Shown: piece after piece, positions 8,422-17,056 of the stretch
How positions within the stretch are numbered: position 1 is the stretch's first letter
Layout of the letters: every line of letters starts with the position of its first letter
Assembly: GCF_005222675.1 (NCBI RefSeq)
Contig: NZ_STGE01000044.1
Coordinates: forward strand, 1 to 64,000
Reading direction: 5' to 3'
Length of the DNA stretch: 64,000 nt
DNA from: Mycolicibacterium sp. CR10
GTDB taxonomy: Bacteria; Actinomycetota; Actinomycetes; Mycobacteriales; Mycobacteriaceae
Program-made: the position numbers and the translations under genes
The notes under the pieces: generated by a model
Told to the model about the DNA's origin: nothing
Database searches by the model: none
Seen by the model: the letters and a program-made list of their open reading frames with translations, nothing else

Positions 8422-9954
8422 ATGACGCTCAACACGGGGATCTTGCGATCCGCCGTCCTCCTCACCTCCGTGCTGGTTCTGGTTGCCGGTTGCAGCAAAG
8501 TGGTGGAGGGACGCGCGCTGATCTCCGTGCCGCGGCCCGGCTCTCCGATTCAGTGGTCGCCATGCGAGGCCGGGCCGTCAGAGCAGCCACGACTGCTGGC
8601 GGACGCCGAATGCGGAATGCTGTCGGTCCCTGTCGATTGGGACAACACCGACAGCCCCGAGGGCGGGGTCGCCCAGATCGCGATGATCCGCTACAAGGCC
8701 ACCGGCGACAAGATCGGCTCGCTGGTCATCAACCCCGGCGGCCCGGGGGAGTCTGGCGTGGAGGCCGCCGCCTCGATGGCGGGCACGCTCCCTGACGTCG
8801 TGCGGCAGCGCTTCGATCTGGTCGGTTTCGATCCCCGGGGTGTCGCGAACTCGTCGCCTGCCCTCTGGTGCAACAGCGACGCCGACAACGACCGGCTGCG
8901 AGCGGACAACGTTGTCGAATACACGCCCGAAGGAGTGGCTCACATCGAGGCCGAGACCAAGGAGTTCGTCCAGCGCTGCGTCGACAAGATGGGCAAGGAC
9001 TTCCTGGCGAACATCGGAACCGCCAGTGTGGTAAGAGATCTCGACGCCATCCGGGTCGCGCTCGGCGATGACAAGCTGACCTACCTCGGGTACTCGTACG
9101 GCACCCGCATCGGTGCGAGCTACGCCGAGGCCTACCCCGAACATGTGCGCGCGATGATCCTCGACGGCGCGATCGACCCCAACGCCGACCCGATCGAGGC
9201 CGACATCCGGCAGGCCGCCGCGTTCCAGCAGGCATTCGACGACTACGCCGCCGACTGCGCCAAGGATCCGACCTGCCCGCTGGGAACCGACCCGGCCAAG
9301 GCCGTCGACGTCTACCGCTCCATGATCGACCCGCTCGTCGAGGATCCGGCGCAGACCAACGATCCGCGCGGCCTGAGCTACAACGACGCGATCGTCGGCA
9401 CCATCCTGCCGCTGTACTCGCCCAACCTCTGGCGACACCTGACCCAGGCCCTCACCGAGTTGAAGGACGGCGATGGCGACACCATGCTCACCCTCGCCGA
9501 CCTCTACATGGGACGCGACGCCGACGGGCGCTACAACAACTCGACGGACGCCCGCGTGGCCATCAACTGCGTCGACAAGCCGGCGATCACCGACCGAGCC
9601 GCGCTGGTCGAGCAAGACCGGCGCATCCGGGAGGCCGCGCCGTTCATGAACTACGGCGAGTTCACCGGCTACGCACCGATGTCCACCTGCGCATTCTGGC
9701 CGGTGCCGCCCACCAGCAGCCCCCACGAGATCAAGATCGAGGGGCTGCCGCCCGTGCTGGTGGTGTCCACCACCAACGATCCCGCCACGCCGTATGAGGC
9801 CGGCGTCGATCTTGCCAGGCAACTCGGCGGCACCTTGGTGACCTTCGAGGGAACGCAGCACACCGTCGTGTTCAACGGCAATACGTGCATCGACGACATC
9901 GCCGCGCGCTACCTTGTCGACGTGACCGTCCCGCCCGCCGACACCCGATGCTGA
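8422..9954 (+). CDS. caeA: Exported alpha/beta-hydrolase protease, CaeA/Hip1-like lipoprotein
   Basis: The 510-residue protein begins with a signal peptide ending in a lipobox (VLVAGC, Cys24), so it is probably an outer-leaflet lipoprotein. The alpha/beta-hydrolase core shows NPGGPGESG (oxyanion loop), FDPRG, nucleophile elbow GYSYG (Ser225), a later acid in NDPATPYEAG and the catalytic His in GTQHTVVF. This matches TAP-type serine peptidases and M. tuberculosis Rv2224c (Hip1/CaeA), which cleaves GroEL2 at the cell surface. An upstream ATG at 8404 is possible. The stop overlaps the start of the GNAT gene by 7 nt. Confidence 0.9.
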   Translation: MTLNTGILRSAVLLTSVLVLVAGCSKVVEGRALISVPRPGSPIQWSPCEAGPSEQPRLLADAECGMLSVPVDWDNTDSPEGGVAQIAMIRYKATGDKIGSLVINPGGPGESGVEAAASMAGTLPDVVRQRFDLVGFDPRGVANSSPALWCNSDADNDRLRADNVVEYTPEGVAHIEAETKEFVQRCVDKMGKDFLANIGTASVVRDLDAIRVALGDDKLTYLGYSYGTRIGASYAEAYPEHVRAMILDGAIDPNADPIEADIRQAAAFQQAFDDYAADCAKDPTCPLGTDPAKAVDVYRSMIDPLVEDPAQTNDPRGLSYNDAIVGTILPLYSPNLWRHLTQALTELKDGDGDTMLTLADLYMGRDADGRYNNSTDARVAINCVDKPAITDRAALVEQDRRIREAAPFMNYGEFTGYAPMSTCAFWPVPPTSSPHEIKIEGLPPVLVVSTTNDPATPYEAGVDLARQLGGTLVTFEGTQHTVVFNGNTCIDDIAARYLVDVTVPPADTRC

Positions 9955-10394
9955 CGATCTCGGTGGTCGGCGAAGCCGACCTGCCAGAGCTGATGCCGAT
10001 GCTGCGCGGCTACTGCGACTTCTACGAGGTCGACCCGCCCGACGAGAAGCTCGGCGCGCTGTCGCGGGCCTTGATCGCGAACCCGGACGAGGGGCTGCAG
10101 CTCATCGCTCGACAGCCGGACGGAACACCTCTGGGGTTCGCGACGATCTACTGGACATGGCAGACGTTGTACGCCGCGCGCGTGGGCGTGCTCAACGACC
10201 TGTACGTGACGGCGGAGTCCCGGGGGACCGGCACCGGACGCGCGCTGATCGCACGCTGTCTCCAGATATGCCACGACCGCGGTGCCGAGAAGCTGGTCTG
10301 GGAAACTGCGCCCGACAACGAAACAGCGCAACGGCTTTACGACGGCATCGGCGCCGAGAAATCGACCTGGTTCACCTACGAACTCGACGCCTGA
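9948..10394 (+). CDS. GNAT-family N-acetyltransferase
   Basis: The 148-residue protein has the GNAT fold signature. Strand beta4 and the pyrophosphate loop are VLNDLYVTAESRGTGTGRALI (residues ~83-103), where R-G-T-G-T-G is motif A. KLVWETAPDNETAQRLYDGIGAEKS follows as motif B. It transfers an acetyl group from acetyl-CoA to an amine; the substrate is unknown. Its ATG at 9948 overlaps the end of caeA, so translation is likely coupled. The next gene is a second Hip1-like protease about 60 nt downstream. In M. tuberculosis the two protease genes are, as I recall, directly adjacent, so this gene looks like an insertion into, or was lost from, the pair. Confidence 0.85.
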   Translation: MLTISVVGEADLPELMPMLRGYCDFYEVDPPDEKLGALSRALIANPDEGLQLIARQPDGTPLGFATIYWTWQTLYAARVGVLNDLYVTAESRGTGTGRALIARCLQICHDRGAEKLVWETAPDNETAQRLYDGIGAEKSTWFTYELDA

Positions 10395-10453
10395 TCACAG
10401 CACGGTCACCTTTGCGCTCCCGGGGCAGACCGACACCCCGGTCTCGTGCAACC

Positions 10454-11974
10454 ATGGCTGCCATGCGGCGGGTAGGACGACTGATCGCAGCGTTGATCGT
10501 CACGTCGACCGCGCTGTGTCCTGCTGCGTCCGCGGCACCGCCGACGCCGACCGATCCGCCGTATTCCACTGCGCCGGTGTGGAGTTCGTGTGCGTCCTTC
10601 GTCGACGACCTGTCGCGTCTACCGACCGCGCAGTGCGGCACGGTCGCGGTTCCGTTCGATTACGCAAAGCCTGAAGGCCCCCAAGCCCAGTTGGCGATCA
10701 TCAGGGTGCCCGCCACCGGCCCCCGGATCGGCGTGCTCATCGTCAACCCCGGCGGACCCGGCGCGTCGGCGGTCGACACGGTGGCCGCGATGGGTGCCGC
10801 GTTGGTGGGCAGCCCGATCTCGCAGCGCTTCGACCTGGTGGGCGTCGACCCGCGGGGGGTGGGGCACTCGACACCGGAACTGCGGTGCCGTACCGACGCC
10901 GAATTCGACGCCTACCGCGCCGAACCGATGGCCGACTACAGCCCCGCCGGAGTGGCCCACATCGAGAGCCTGCACCGCAAGCTTGCCGCGCAGTGCCTGG
11001 ATCGGATGGGCGCAGACTTCCTGGCGAACGTCGGAACCGCGTCGGCGGCGCGCGACATGGACGTGGTGCGGGCGGCACTGGGTGAGAACCAGATCAATTA
11101 CCTCGGCTTCTCCTACGGCACAGAGATCGGGGCGGCCTACGCCGACACCTATCCCGATCGGGTTCGGGCCATGGTGCTCGACGGCGCCGTCGACCCGAGC
11201 CTGGATCCGATCACCGAGAGCGTCAACCAGATGGCCGGCTTCCAGCGGGCTTTCGACGATTACGCGGCCGACTGCGCGAAGTCGCCGGACTGTCCGTTGG
11301 GCACCGACCCCACACAGTTCGTCGACCGCTACCACCAACTCGTCGATCCGTTGGTCACCCGCCCCGCCGTGACCGCCGACCCGCGCGGTCTCGGGTATCA
11401 GGACGCCATCACCGGAACCGGCAGCGCGCTCTACTCGCCGCGCTTCTGGCTCTACCTCACCAGCGGTCTGCTCGGGCTTCAGGACGGTACCGACCCCATC
11501 GATCTGCTGCTGCTCGCCGACGATTACCAGCAGCGAGGCAAGGACGGGCACTACCAGAACCGCCAAGACGCGTTCAACGCGGTCCGATGCGTCGATGCGG
11601 ACTATCCGACCGATCCCGCGGTATGGGCCGACGCCGACCGGCGGGTGCGCCAGGTTGCTCCGTTCCTGTCCTACGGGGAGTTCACCGGCTATGCGCCCAG
11701 CGACATCTGCGCCGACTGGCCGGTGCCGCCGACGTCCACCGTCGGCCCCGCCACGTCACCCGGACCGGGCAAGGTCGTCGTCGTATCCACGACGGGAGAT
11801 CCCGCGACGCCGTACGAGGCCGGTGTCGCGCTGGCCCGCCAGATGGATGCCGCGCTCATCAGCTTCGACGGCACCCAACACACGGTGGTGTTCAACGGCG
11901 ACGCGTGCGTGGACTCTGCCGTCGTCGACTTCTTCGTCGACTCGGTTCAGCCCCCGCCCGGATTGCGCTGCTAG
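10454..11974 (+). CDS. Exported alpha/beta-hydrolase protease, CaeB-like
   Basis: The protein is a paralogue of the upstream CaeA-type enzyme, about 506 residues, with the same landmarks: NPGGPGASA, VDPRGVG, nucleophile elbow GFSYG, GDPATPYEAG and GTQHTVVF. The N-terminus is a Sec signal peptide (RLIAALIVTSTALCPAASAAPP) and has no lipobox Cys at the expected place, so unlike its neighbour it is probably secreted or loosely attached. In-frame ATGs at 10454 and 10463 both precede the signal. It corresponds by position to Rv2223c. A peptidase acting on oligopeptides at the cell surface is the family expectation. Confidence 0.85.
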   Translation: MAAMRRVGRLIAALIVTSTALCPAASAAPPTPTDPPYSTAPVWSSCASFVDDLSRLPTAQCGTVAVPFDYAKPEGPQAQLAIIRVPATGPRIGVLIVNPGGPGASAVDTVAAMGAALVGSPISQRFDLVGVDPRGVGHSTPELRCRTDAEFDAYRAEPMADYSPAGVAHIESLHRKLAAQCLDRMGADFLANVGTASAARDMDVVRAALGENQINYLGFSYGTEIGAAYADTYPDRVRAMVLDGAVDPSLDPITESVNQMAGFQRAFDDYAADCAKSPDCPLGTDPTQFVDRYHQLVDPLVTRPAVTADPRGLGYQDAITGTGSALYSPRFWLYLTSGLLGLQDGTDPIDLLLLADDYQQRGKDGHYQNRQDAFNAVRCVDADYPTDPAVWADADRRVRQVAPFLSYGEFTGYAPSDICADWPVPPTSTVGPATSPGPGKVVVVSTTGDPATPYEAGVALARQMDAALISFDGTQHTVVFNGDACVDSAVVDFFVDSVQPPPGLRC

Positions 11975-11981
11975 CAGCGCC

Positions 11982-11997
11982 GTAACACAGAATTAAC
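11982..11997 (+). promoter_or_regulatory. Possible GlnR half-operator upstream of glnA2
   Basis: GTAAC-n6-TTAAC fits the AC-n9-AC spacing of GlnR half-operators but lacks the second pair found before glnA1. It lies 24-39 nt upstream of the glnA2 ATG, next to a -10 box, so binding here would interfere with or stimulate that promoter. Confidence 0.3.
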
Positions 11998-12007
11998 AGC
12001 CGGAACC

Positions 12008-12013
12008 TACGCT
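12008..12013 (+). promoter_or_regulatory. -10 box TACGCT for glnA2, leaderless
   Basis: TACGCT fits TANNNT and ends 7 nt before the ATG at 12021. There is no ribosome site between, so a leaderless transcript is expected. The following TCGGGGC is almost the same as the stretch between the -10 box and GTG of glnE. Confidence 0.5.
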
Positions 12014-12020
12014 TCGGGGC

Positions 12021-13361
12021 ATGGATCGGCAGAAGGAATTCGTGCTGCGCACGCTGGAAGAACGCGATATCCGCTTCGTCCGCCTGTGGTTCACCGACGT
12101 CCTCGGATACCTCAAGTCGGTGGCCATCGCGCCCGCCGAATTGGAGGGTGCATTCGAGGAGGGCATCGGCTTCGACGGGTCCTCCATCGAGGGGTTCGCC
12201 CGGGTGTCGGAGGCCGACATGGTCGCGCGGCCCGATCCGTCGACGTTCCAAGTGCTTCCGTGGACCACCAGCGGCGGCGACCATCACTCGGCCCGGATGT
12301 TCTGCGACATCACGATGCCCGACGGCTCACCGTCGTGGGCCGACTCGCGCCACGTGTTGCGCCGGCAACTGTCCAAGGCCAGCGATCTCGGCTTCTCCTG
12401 CTACGTGCATCCCGAGATCGAGTTCTTCCTCCTCGAGCCGGGGCCGTATGACGGCACCGAACCCGTGCCTGCCGACAACGGCGGCTACTTCGATCAGGCG
12501 GTGCACGACTCGGCGCCGAACTTCCGCCGCCATGCCATCGACGCGCTCGAGGGGATGGGCATCTCGGTGGAGTTCAGCCACCACGAGGGTGCGCCGGGGC
12601 AGCAGGAGATCGATCTGCGGTATGCCGACGCGCTTTCCATGGCCGACAACGTCATGACGTTCCGGTATGTCGTCAAAGAGGTCGCTCTCGGCGAGGGCGT
12701 GCGGGCGTCGTTCATGCCGAAGCCGTTCTCGGAGCATCCCGGTTCGGCGATGCACACGCACATGAGCCTGTTCGAGGGCGACACCAACGCCTTCCACAGC
12801 CCCGACGATCCGCAGCAGCTCTCCGACGTCGGAAAGTCCTTCATCGCAGGCATTCTCGAGCACGCCAACGAGATCAGCGCCGTCACCAACCAGTGGGTGA
12901 ACTCCTACAAGCGGCTCGTGCACGGCGGTGAGGCGCCGACGGCGGCGTCATGGGGCGCGGCCAACCGGTCGGCGCTGGTGCGGGTGCCGATGTACACCCC
13001 GCACAAGTCGTCGTCGCGTCGGGTGGAGGTGCGCAGCCCCGACTCGGCCTGCAACCCGTACCTGACGTTCGCGGTGCTGCTGGCCGCGGGCCTGCGCGGC
13101 ATCGAGAAGGGGTATGTGCTCGGGCCGCAGGCCGAAGACAACGTCTGGACTCTGACGCCGGAGGAACGCCGCGCGATGGGCTACAAGGAGCTCCCCGGCA
13201 GTCTGGGCGTCGCGCTCGGCGAGATGGAGGGCTCGGAGCTGGTCGCCGAGGCGCTCGGGGAGCATGTCTTCGACTTCTTCCTGCGCAACAAGCACGCCGA
13301 GTGGGAGAACTACCGCAGCCACGTCACGCCATTCGAGCTGAAGACCTACCTGGCTCTTTAG
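12021..13361 (+). CDS. glnA2: Type I glutamine synthetase, GlnA2-like
   Basis: The 446-residue enzyme joins ammonia and glutamate with ATP, or acts as a related gamma-glutamyl ligase. It shows the GS-I core: GFDGSSIEGF (residues ~54-63), the first metal site in PEIEFFLL, HHEGAPGQQEIDLRYADAL, FMPKPFSEHPGSAMHTHMSL, the ATP/glutamate region NSYKRLVHGGEAP, and RVEVRSPDSACNPYL. It is about 30 residues shorter than GlnA1, as expected for the GS-I alpha subtype, which lacks the regulatory insertion and is usually not adenylylated. M. tuberculosis GlnA2 is not the main nitrogen-assimilating enzyme. glnE follows 87 nt downstream. Confidence 0.93.
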   Translation: MDRQKEFVLRTLEERDIRFVRLWFTDVLGYLKSVAIAPAELEGAFEEGIGFDGSSIEGFARVSEADMVARPDPSTFQVLPWTTSGGDHHSARMFCDITMPDGSPSWADSRHVLRRQLSKASDLGFSCYVHPEIEFFLLEPGPYDGTEPVPADNGGYFDQAVHDSAPNFRRHAIDALEGMGISVEFSHHEGAPGQQEIDLRYADALSMADNVMTFRYVVKEVALGEGVRASFMPKPFSEHPGSAMHTHMSLFEGDTNAFHSPDDPQQLSDVGKSFIAGILEHANEISAVTNQWVNSYKRLVHGGEAPTAASWGAANRSALVRVPMYTPHKSSSRRVEVRSPDSACNPYLTFAVLLAAGLRGIEKGYVLGPQAEDNVWTLTPEERRAMGYKELPGSLGVALGEMEGSELVAEALGEHVFDFFLRNKHAEWENYRSHVTPFELKTYLAL

Positions 13362-13436
13362 TCGAACGACGATCACGCGGCGAGGCACGAGCTGCGTTAA
13401 GAGTTCGACCGTTTATGTCGTCGGTTCCGGCTGGAC

Positions 13437-13442
13437 TAGATT
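13437..13442 (+). promoter_or_regulatory. -10 box TAGATT for glnE, leaderless
   Basis: TAGATT ends 6 nt before the GTG at 13449, separated by CGGGGC. No ribosome site is present, so transcription should begin at or beside the start codon. Confidence 0.5.
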
Positions 13443-13448
13443 CGGGGC

Positions 13449-16424
13449 GTGGCCAAACCTGCGACGCAGCGTCCCAAGCTGCCTGGCGTCGGTCGGCTCG
13501 GGCTGGTCGAACCGCAGGCGCAAGCCGAACTGAACTCCCTCGGATGGAATACCGACGCCCACGTCGAACTGTTGTGGTCCCTGTCGCGCGCGCCCGACGC
13601 CGACACCGCGTTGCGCGCGATCGTCCGGCTGTCGGAGGCGCTCGGCGACGAGTGGCACGAACTCGATCACGCACTGCTCAAGGACCGCAGCCTGCGCGGC
13701 CGACTGTTCGCGGTGCTGGGGTCGTCGCTGGCCCTCGGTGACCACCTGATCGCCAACCCGGGCTCGTGGCACCTGCTGGCCGGCAACATCTCGCTACCGA
13801 CGCCGCAGGATCTTCGGCAGATGTTCACCGAGCAGGCCGACAAGGTGACCGGTGCCGCGGCCGCCACACCGCCCCTGCGCACTCTCTACCGCGACCGGCT
13901 GCTGGTGCTGGCCGGCCTGGACGTCGCCTCGACGGTGGAGAACGAACCGGTGCTGCCGTTCACCGTTGTCGGTGAACACCTCTCCGACCTTGCCGACGCG
14001 GCGCTGGACGCGGCGCTGAACGTCGTAACGCGGTCGGTGTGTGGCGACACCCCACCGCCCGCACTCGCGGTGATCGCGATGGGCAAATGCGGGGCGCGGG
14101 AACTGAACTACGTCAGCGACGTCGACGTCATCTTCGTCACCGACGACGGCTCGCACGGCAGCCTCGGTCTGGCGACCAGGATCGCCGGCGAGATGATGCG
14201 GCTTGCCGGCGACGCATTCTTCGAAGTGGATGCAGCGCTGCGGCCCGAGGGCAAGCAGGGTCCGCTGGTGCGCACGCTGGACTCGCACATCGCCTACTAC
14301 CAGCGGTGGGCCAAGACGTGGGAATTCCAGGCGCTGCTCAAGGCGCGGCCCGCCGCAGGAGACGCCGAGATCGGCCACGGCTACATCGAGGCGCTGATGC
14401 CGATGGTGTGGACGGCATCCGACCGCGAGGACTTCGTTCCCGAGGTGCAGGCGATGCGCAGGCGCGTCGAGGAACTCGTGCCCGCCGGGGTGCGCAGCCG
14501 CGAGCTGAAACTCGGCAGTGGCGGTCTTCGCGACGTCGAATTCGCCGTCCAGCTCCTGCAATTGGTGCACGGTCGCAACGACGACGAGCTGCATGTGGCC
14601 TCGACCGTCAACGCGCTCGCGGCGCTGGGCGCAGGTGGCTACATCGGCCGCGACGACGCCGCCAACCTGACGGCGTCCTACGAGTTCCTGCGACTGCTCG
14701 AACATCGGCTGCAGTTGCAGCGACTCAAGCGCACCCACATGCTGCCCGAGGCCGACGACGAGGAGTCGATGCGCTGGCTCGCCCGCGCGGCGCACATGCG
14801 TCCCGACGGCCGCCACGATGCGCTCGGAGTGCTGCGCGAGGAACTCAAACGGCAGAACCACCGGGTGTCGCGACTGCACGCCAAGCTGTTCTACCAACCG
14901 CTGCTGGAGTCTGTCGGCCAAGCCTCACTGGGACTGTCCGACGGCATGAGCGCCGAATCCGCCGAGCGTCAGCTCGCCGCGCTCGGCTACGAGGGCCCGC
15001 AGAGCGCACTGACCCACCTGGCTGCGCTCACCGGCGGTACCGGACGGCGTGGCCGCGTCCAGCAGGTGCTGCTGCCGACGCTGCTGGACTGGCTGTCCGA
15101 CACCCCCGATCCGGATGCCGGGCTGCTGGCCTACCGCAGGCTCAGCGACGAGCTGGCCGACCAGCGGTGGTTCCTGGCCACCCTGCGCGACGAGGGCGCG
15201 GTGGCCAAGCGGCTGATGCACGTGCTGGGGACGTCGGCGTACGTTCCGGACCTGTTGATGCGAGCCCCCGAGGTGATCCAGCTCTACGCCGACGGGCCCA
15301 ACGGGTCGAAGCTGTGCGACGTCGACACCGAAGGGGCGGCGCGGTCCTTGGTGGCCTCGGCCGCCAGGCACGCCGACCCGCTGCGGGCAATCGCCGCGGC
15401 GCGGACGTTGCGGCGCAGGGAGCTGGCCCGGATCGCCTCGGCCGACCTTCTCGGGATGCTCGAGGTGACCGACGTCTGCCAGCAGCTGACGTCGGTGTGG
15501 GTGGCGGTTCTGCAGGCCGCCCTGGAAGCGGTGATCCGTGCCAACACCCCGGCGGGCGGTCCGCTCGCGCGCATCGCCGTCATCGGGATGGGCCGGCTCG
15601 GCGGCCGGGAACTCGGATACGGCTCGGATGCCGACGTGATGTTCGTCTGCGAACCCAACGAGGGCATCGAGGAAGCGGCCGCGGTGAAGTGGTCGGTGAC
15701 GGTGGCCGAGCAGGTCCGGGCGCGACTGGGCACGCCCAGCGGCGACCCGCCGCTGGAAGTCGACACCAACCTGCGTCCCGAGGGCCGCAGCGGACCGTTG
15801 GTGCGCACCTTGGCGTCCTACGCGGCCTACTACGAGCAGTGGGCCCAGCCGTGGGAGGTCCAGGCGCTACTGCGTGCGCACCGGGTGGCGGGGGATCTCG
15901 AACTCGGGGAACGCTTCCTGGTGATGGTCGACAAGACGCGCTACCCGGCCGGCGGCGTGTCGGCGGAGACGGTGCAGGAGATACGGCGCATCAAGGCCAG
16001 GGTCGACGCCGAACGACTGCCGCGCGGCGCGGATCCCAACACGCATACCAAGCTCGGCCGCGGCGGGCTGGCCGACATCGAGTGGACCGTGCAGCTGCTG
16101 CAGTTGCGCTTCGCGCACAAAATCCCGGCGCTGCACACCACCTCGACGTTGGAGACGCTCGACGCCATCGGCGCGGCGGAGCTGATCGCCGCGCGTGACA
16201 TCGAGCTGCTGCGGGACGCGTGGCTGACGGCGACCCGGGCGCGCAACGCGCTGGTGTTGGTGCGCGGCAAGCCCACCGATCAGCTGCCGGGACCCGGCCG
16301 GTTGCTCAACGCGGTCGCGGTGGCCGCCGGCTGGCGCGACGGTGACGGCGGCGAGTTCCTGGACAACTACCTGCGGATCACCCGGCGAGCGAAAGCCGTG
16401 GCACTCAAGGTTTTCGGAGGCTGA
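13449..16424 (+). CDS. glnE: Bifunctional glutamine synthetase adenylyltransferase/adenylyl-removing enzyme
   Basis: The 991-residue enzyme is two tandem nucleotidyltransferase domains. The N-terminal half carries GKCGARELNYVSDVDVIFV (near residue 215) and removes AMP from GlnA1. The C-terminal half carries GMGRLGGRELGYGSDADVMFV (near 715) and adds AMP. Each has its metal-binding DxD pair and a repeated downstream block (E..LRPEG..GPLVRTL..Y..YY..WA..WE.QALL). By modifying the conserved Tyr of GlnA1 it tunes nitrogen assimilation, with input from PII and glutamine in known family members. It starts at GTG, probably leaderless, and ends 2 nt before the thioesterase gene. Confidence 0.96.
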   Translation: MAKPATQRPKLPGVGRLGLVEPQAQAELNSLGWNTDAHVELLWSLSRAPDADTALRAIVRLSEALGDEWHELDHALLKDRSLRGRLFAVLGSSLALGDHLIANPGSWHLLAGNISLPTPQDLRQMFTEQADKVTGAAAATPPLRTLYRDRLLVLAGLDVASTVENEPVLPFTVVGEHLSDLADAALDAALNVVTRSVCGDTPPPALAVIAMGKCGARELNYVSDVDVIFVTDDGSHGSLGLATRIAGEMMRLAGDAFFEVDAALRPEGKQGPLVRTLDSHIAYYQRWAKTWEFQALLKARPAAGDAEIGHGYIEALMPMVWTASDREDFVPEVQAMRRRVEELVPAGVRSRELKLGSGGLRDVEFAVQLLQLVHGRNDDELHVASTVNALAALGAGGYIGRDDAANLTASYEFLRLLEHRLQLQRLKRTHMLPEADDEESMRWLARAAHMRPDGRHDALGVLREELKRQNHRVSRLHAKLFYQPLLESVGQASLGLSDGMSAESAERQLAALGYEGPQSALTHLAALTGGTGRRGRVQQVLLPTLLDWLSDTPDPDAGLLAYRRLSDELADQRWFLATLRDEGAVAKRLMHVLGTSAYVPDLLMRAPEVIQLYADGPNGSKLCDVDTEGAARSLVASAARHADPLRAIAAARTLRRRELARIASADLLGMLEVTDVCQQLTSVWVAVLQAALEAVIRANTPAGGPLARIAVIGMGRLGGRELGYGSDADVMFVCEPNEGIEEAAAVKWSVTVAEQVRARLGTPSGDPPLEVDTNLRPEGRSGPLVRTLASYAAYYEQWAQPWEVQALLRAHRVAGDLELGERFLVMVDKTRYPAGGVSAETVQEIRRIKARVDAERLPRGADPNTHTKLGRGGLADIEWTVQLLQLRFAHKIPALHTTSTLETLDAIGAAELIAARDIELLRDAWLTATRARNALVLVRGKPTDQLPGPGRLLNAVAVAAGWRDGDGGEFLDNYLRITRRAKAVALKVFGG

Positions 16425-16426
16425 GC

Positions 16427-17056
16427 GTGGAATTTCCCTTTGATGTCATCAGCGAGGACGAGTATGCGCGGCAGCGGGCGAGCTACGGGCCGCTCACCGA
16501 GTCGCTGCGCGGGCTCATCGATGCGGGGATCCACACGGCGGTCGATGACGCCACGGTCCAGGAGGCTCTCGGCCACCTAGAGGCGGCCACGGCGCTGCTG
16601 TCGCGTGAGCAACGTCTCGCGACGTCGACGCTGCGGCACGCCGACAGCGGGAAGCCGTTGGCGTGGGCGAATCCCGCTGTGGGACTGCGCAATGCGATCG
16701 CCCCGCCGATGGTGATCGAACACGAGGCCGACGGCAGCTGCTGGAGCGAGTTCACATTGGGTCCCGCCTACGAGGGGCCCCCGGGATGGGTGCACGGCGG
16801 CATCTGCGCGTTGCTGCTCGACCACATTCTCGGTGAGGTGGCCAGTGAAGGGCTCACCCTGCCGAAGTTCACCGGAACGATCAGCCTTCGCTATCTGCGC
16901 GGCACCCATCTGGGCAAAATCCGGGCGGAGGCGTTCGTCGAACGGTCCGAAGGCGTCAAAACATTTGCGCGGGGCTACCTCAAGGATGCGGAGGGCGTCA
17001 CGGTGGAGGCCGAGGGAGTGTTCATCAAACCCGCCTGGGCGCGTGACGCCGGATGA
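16427..17056 (+). CDS. PaaI-type hotdog-fold thioesterase
   Basis: The 209-residue protein has a C-terminal hotdog domain with the PaaI/4HBT signature GPPGWVHGGICALLLDHILGE (residues ~121-141). The N-terminal ~60 residues are helical and may serve dimerisation or substrate binding. These enzymes hydrolyse acyl-CoA or related thioesters; the acyl group is unknown. GTG at 16427 lies 2 nt after the glnE stop and the TGA overlaps the ATG of the next gene (ATGA at 17053-17056), so glnE, this gene and the oxidoreductase form a tightly coupled unit. Confidence 0.85.
   Translation: MEFPFDVISEDEYARQRASYGPLTESLRGLIDAGIHTAVDDATVQEALGHLEAATALLSREQRLATSTLRHADSGKPLAWANPAVGLRNAIAPPMVIEHEADGSCWSEFTLGPAYEGPPGWVHGGICALLLDHILGEVASEGLTLPKFTGTISLRYLRGTHLGKIRAEAFVERSEGVKTFARGYLKDAEGVTVEAEGVFIKPAWARDAG

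Noticed and set aside
14039..16198. 719-codon plus-strand frame inside glnE
   Set aside because: It is an Arg/Ala-rich out-of-frame shadow of GC-rich glnE, with no recognisable domain.
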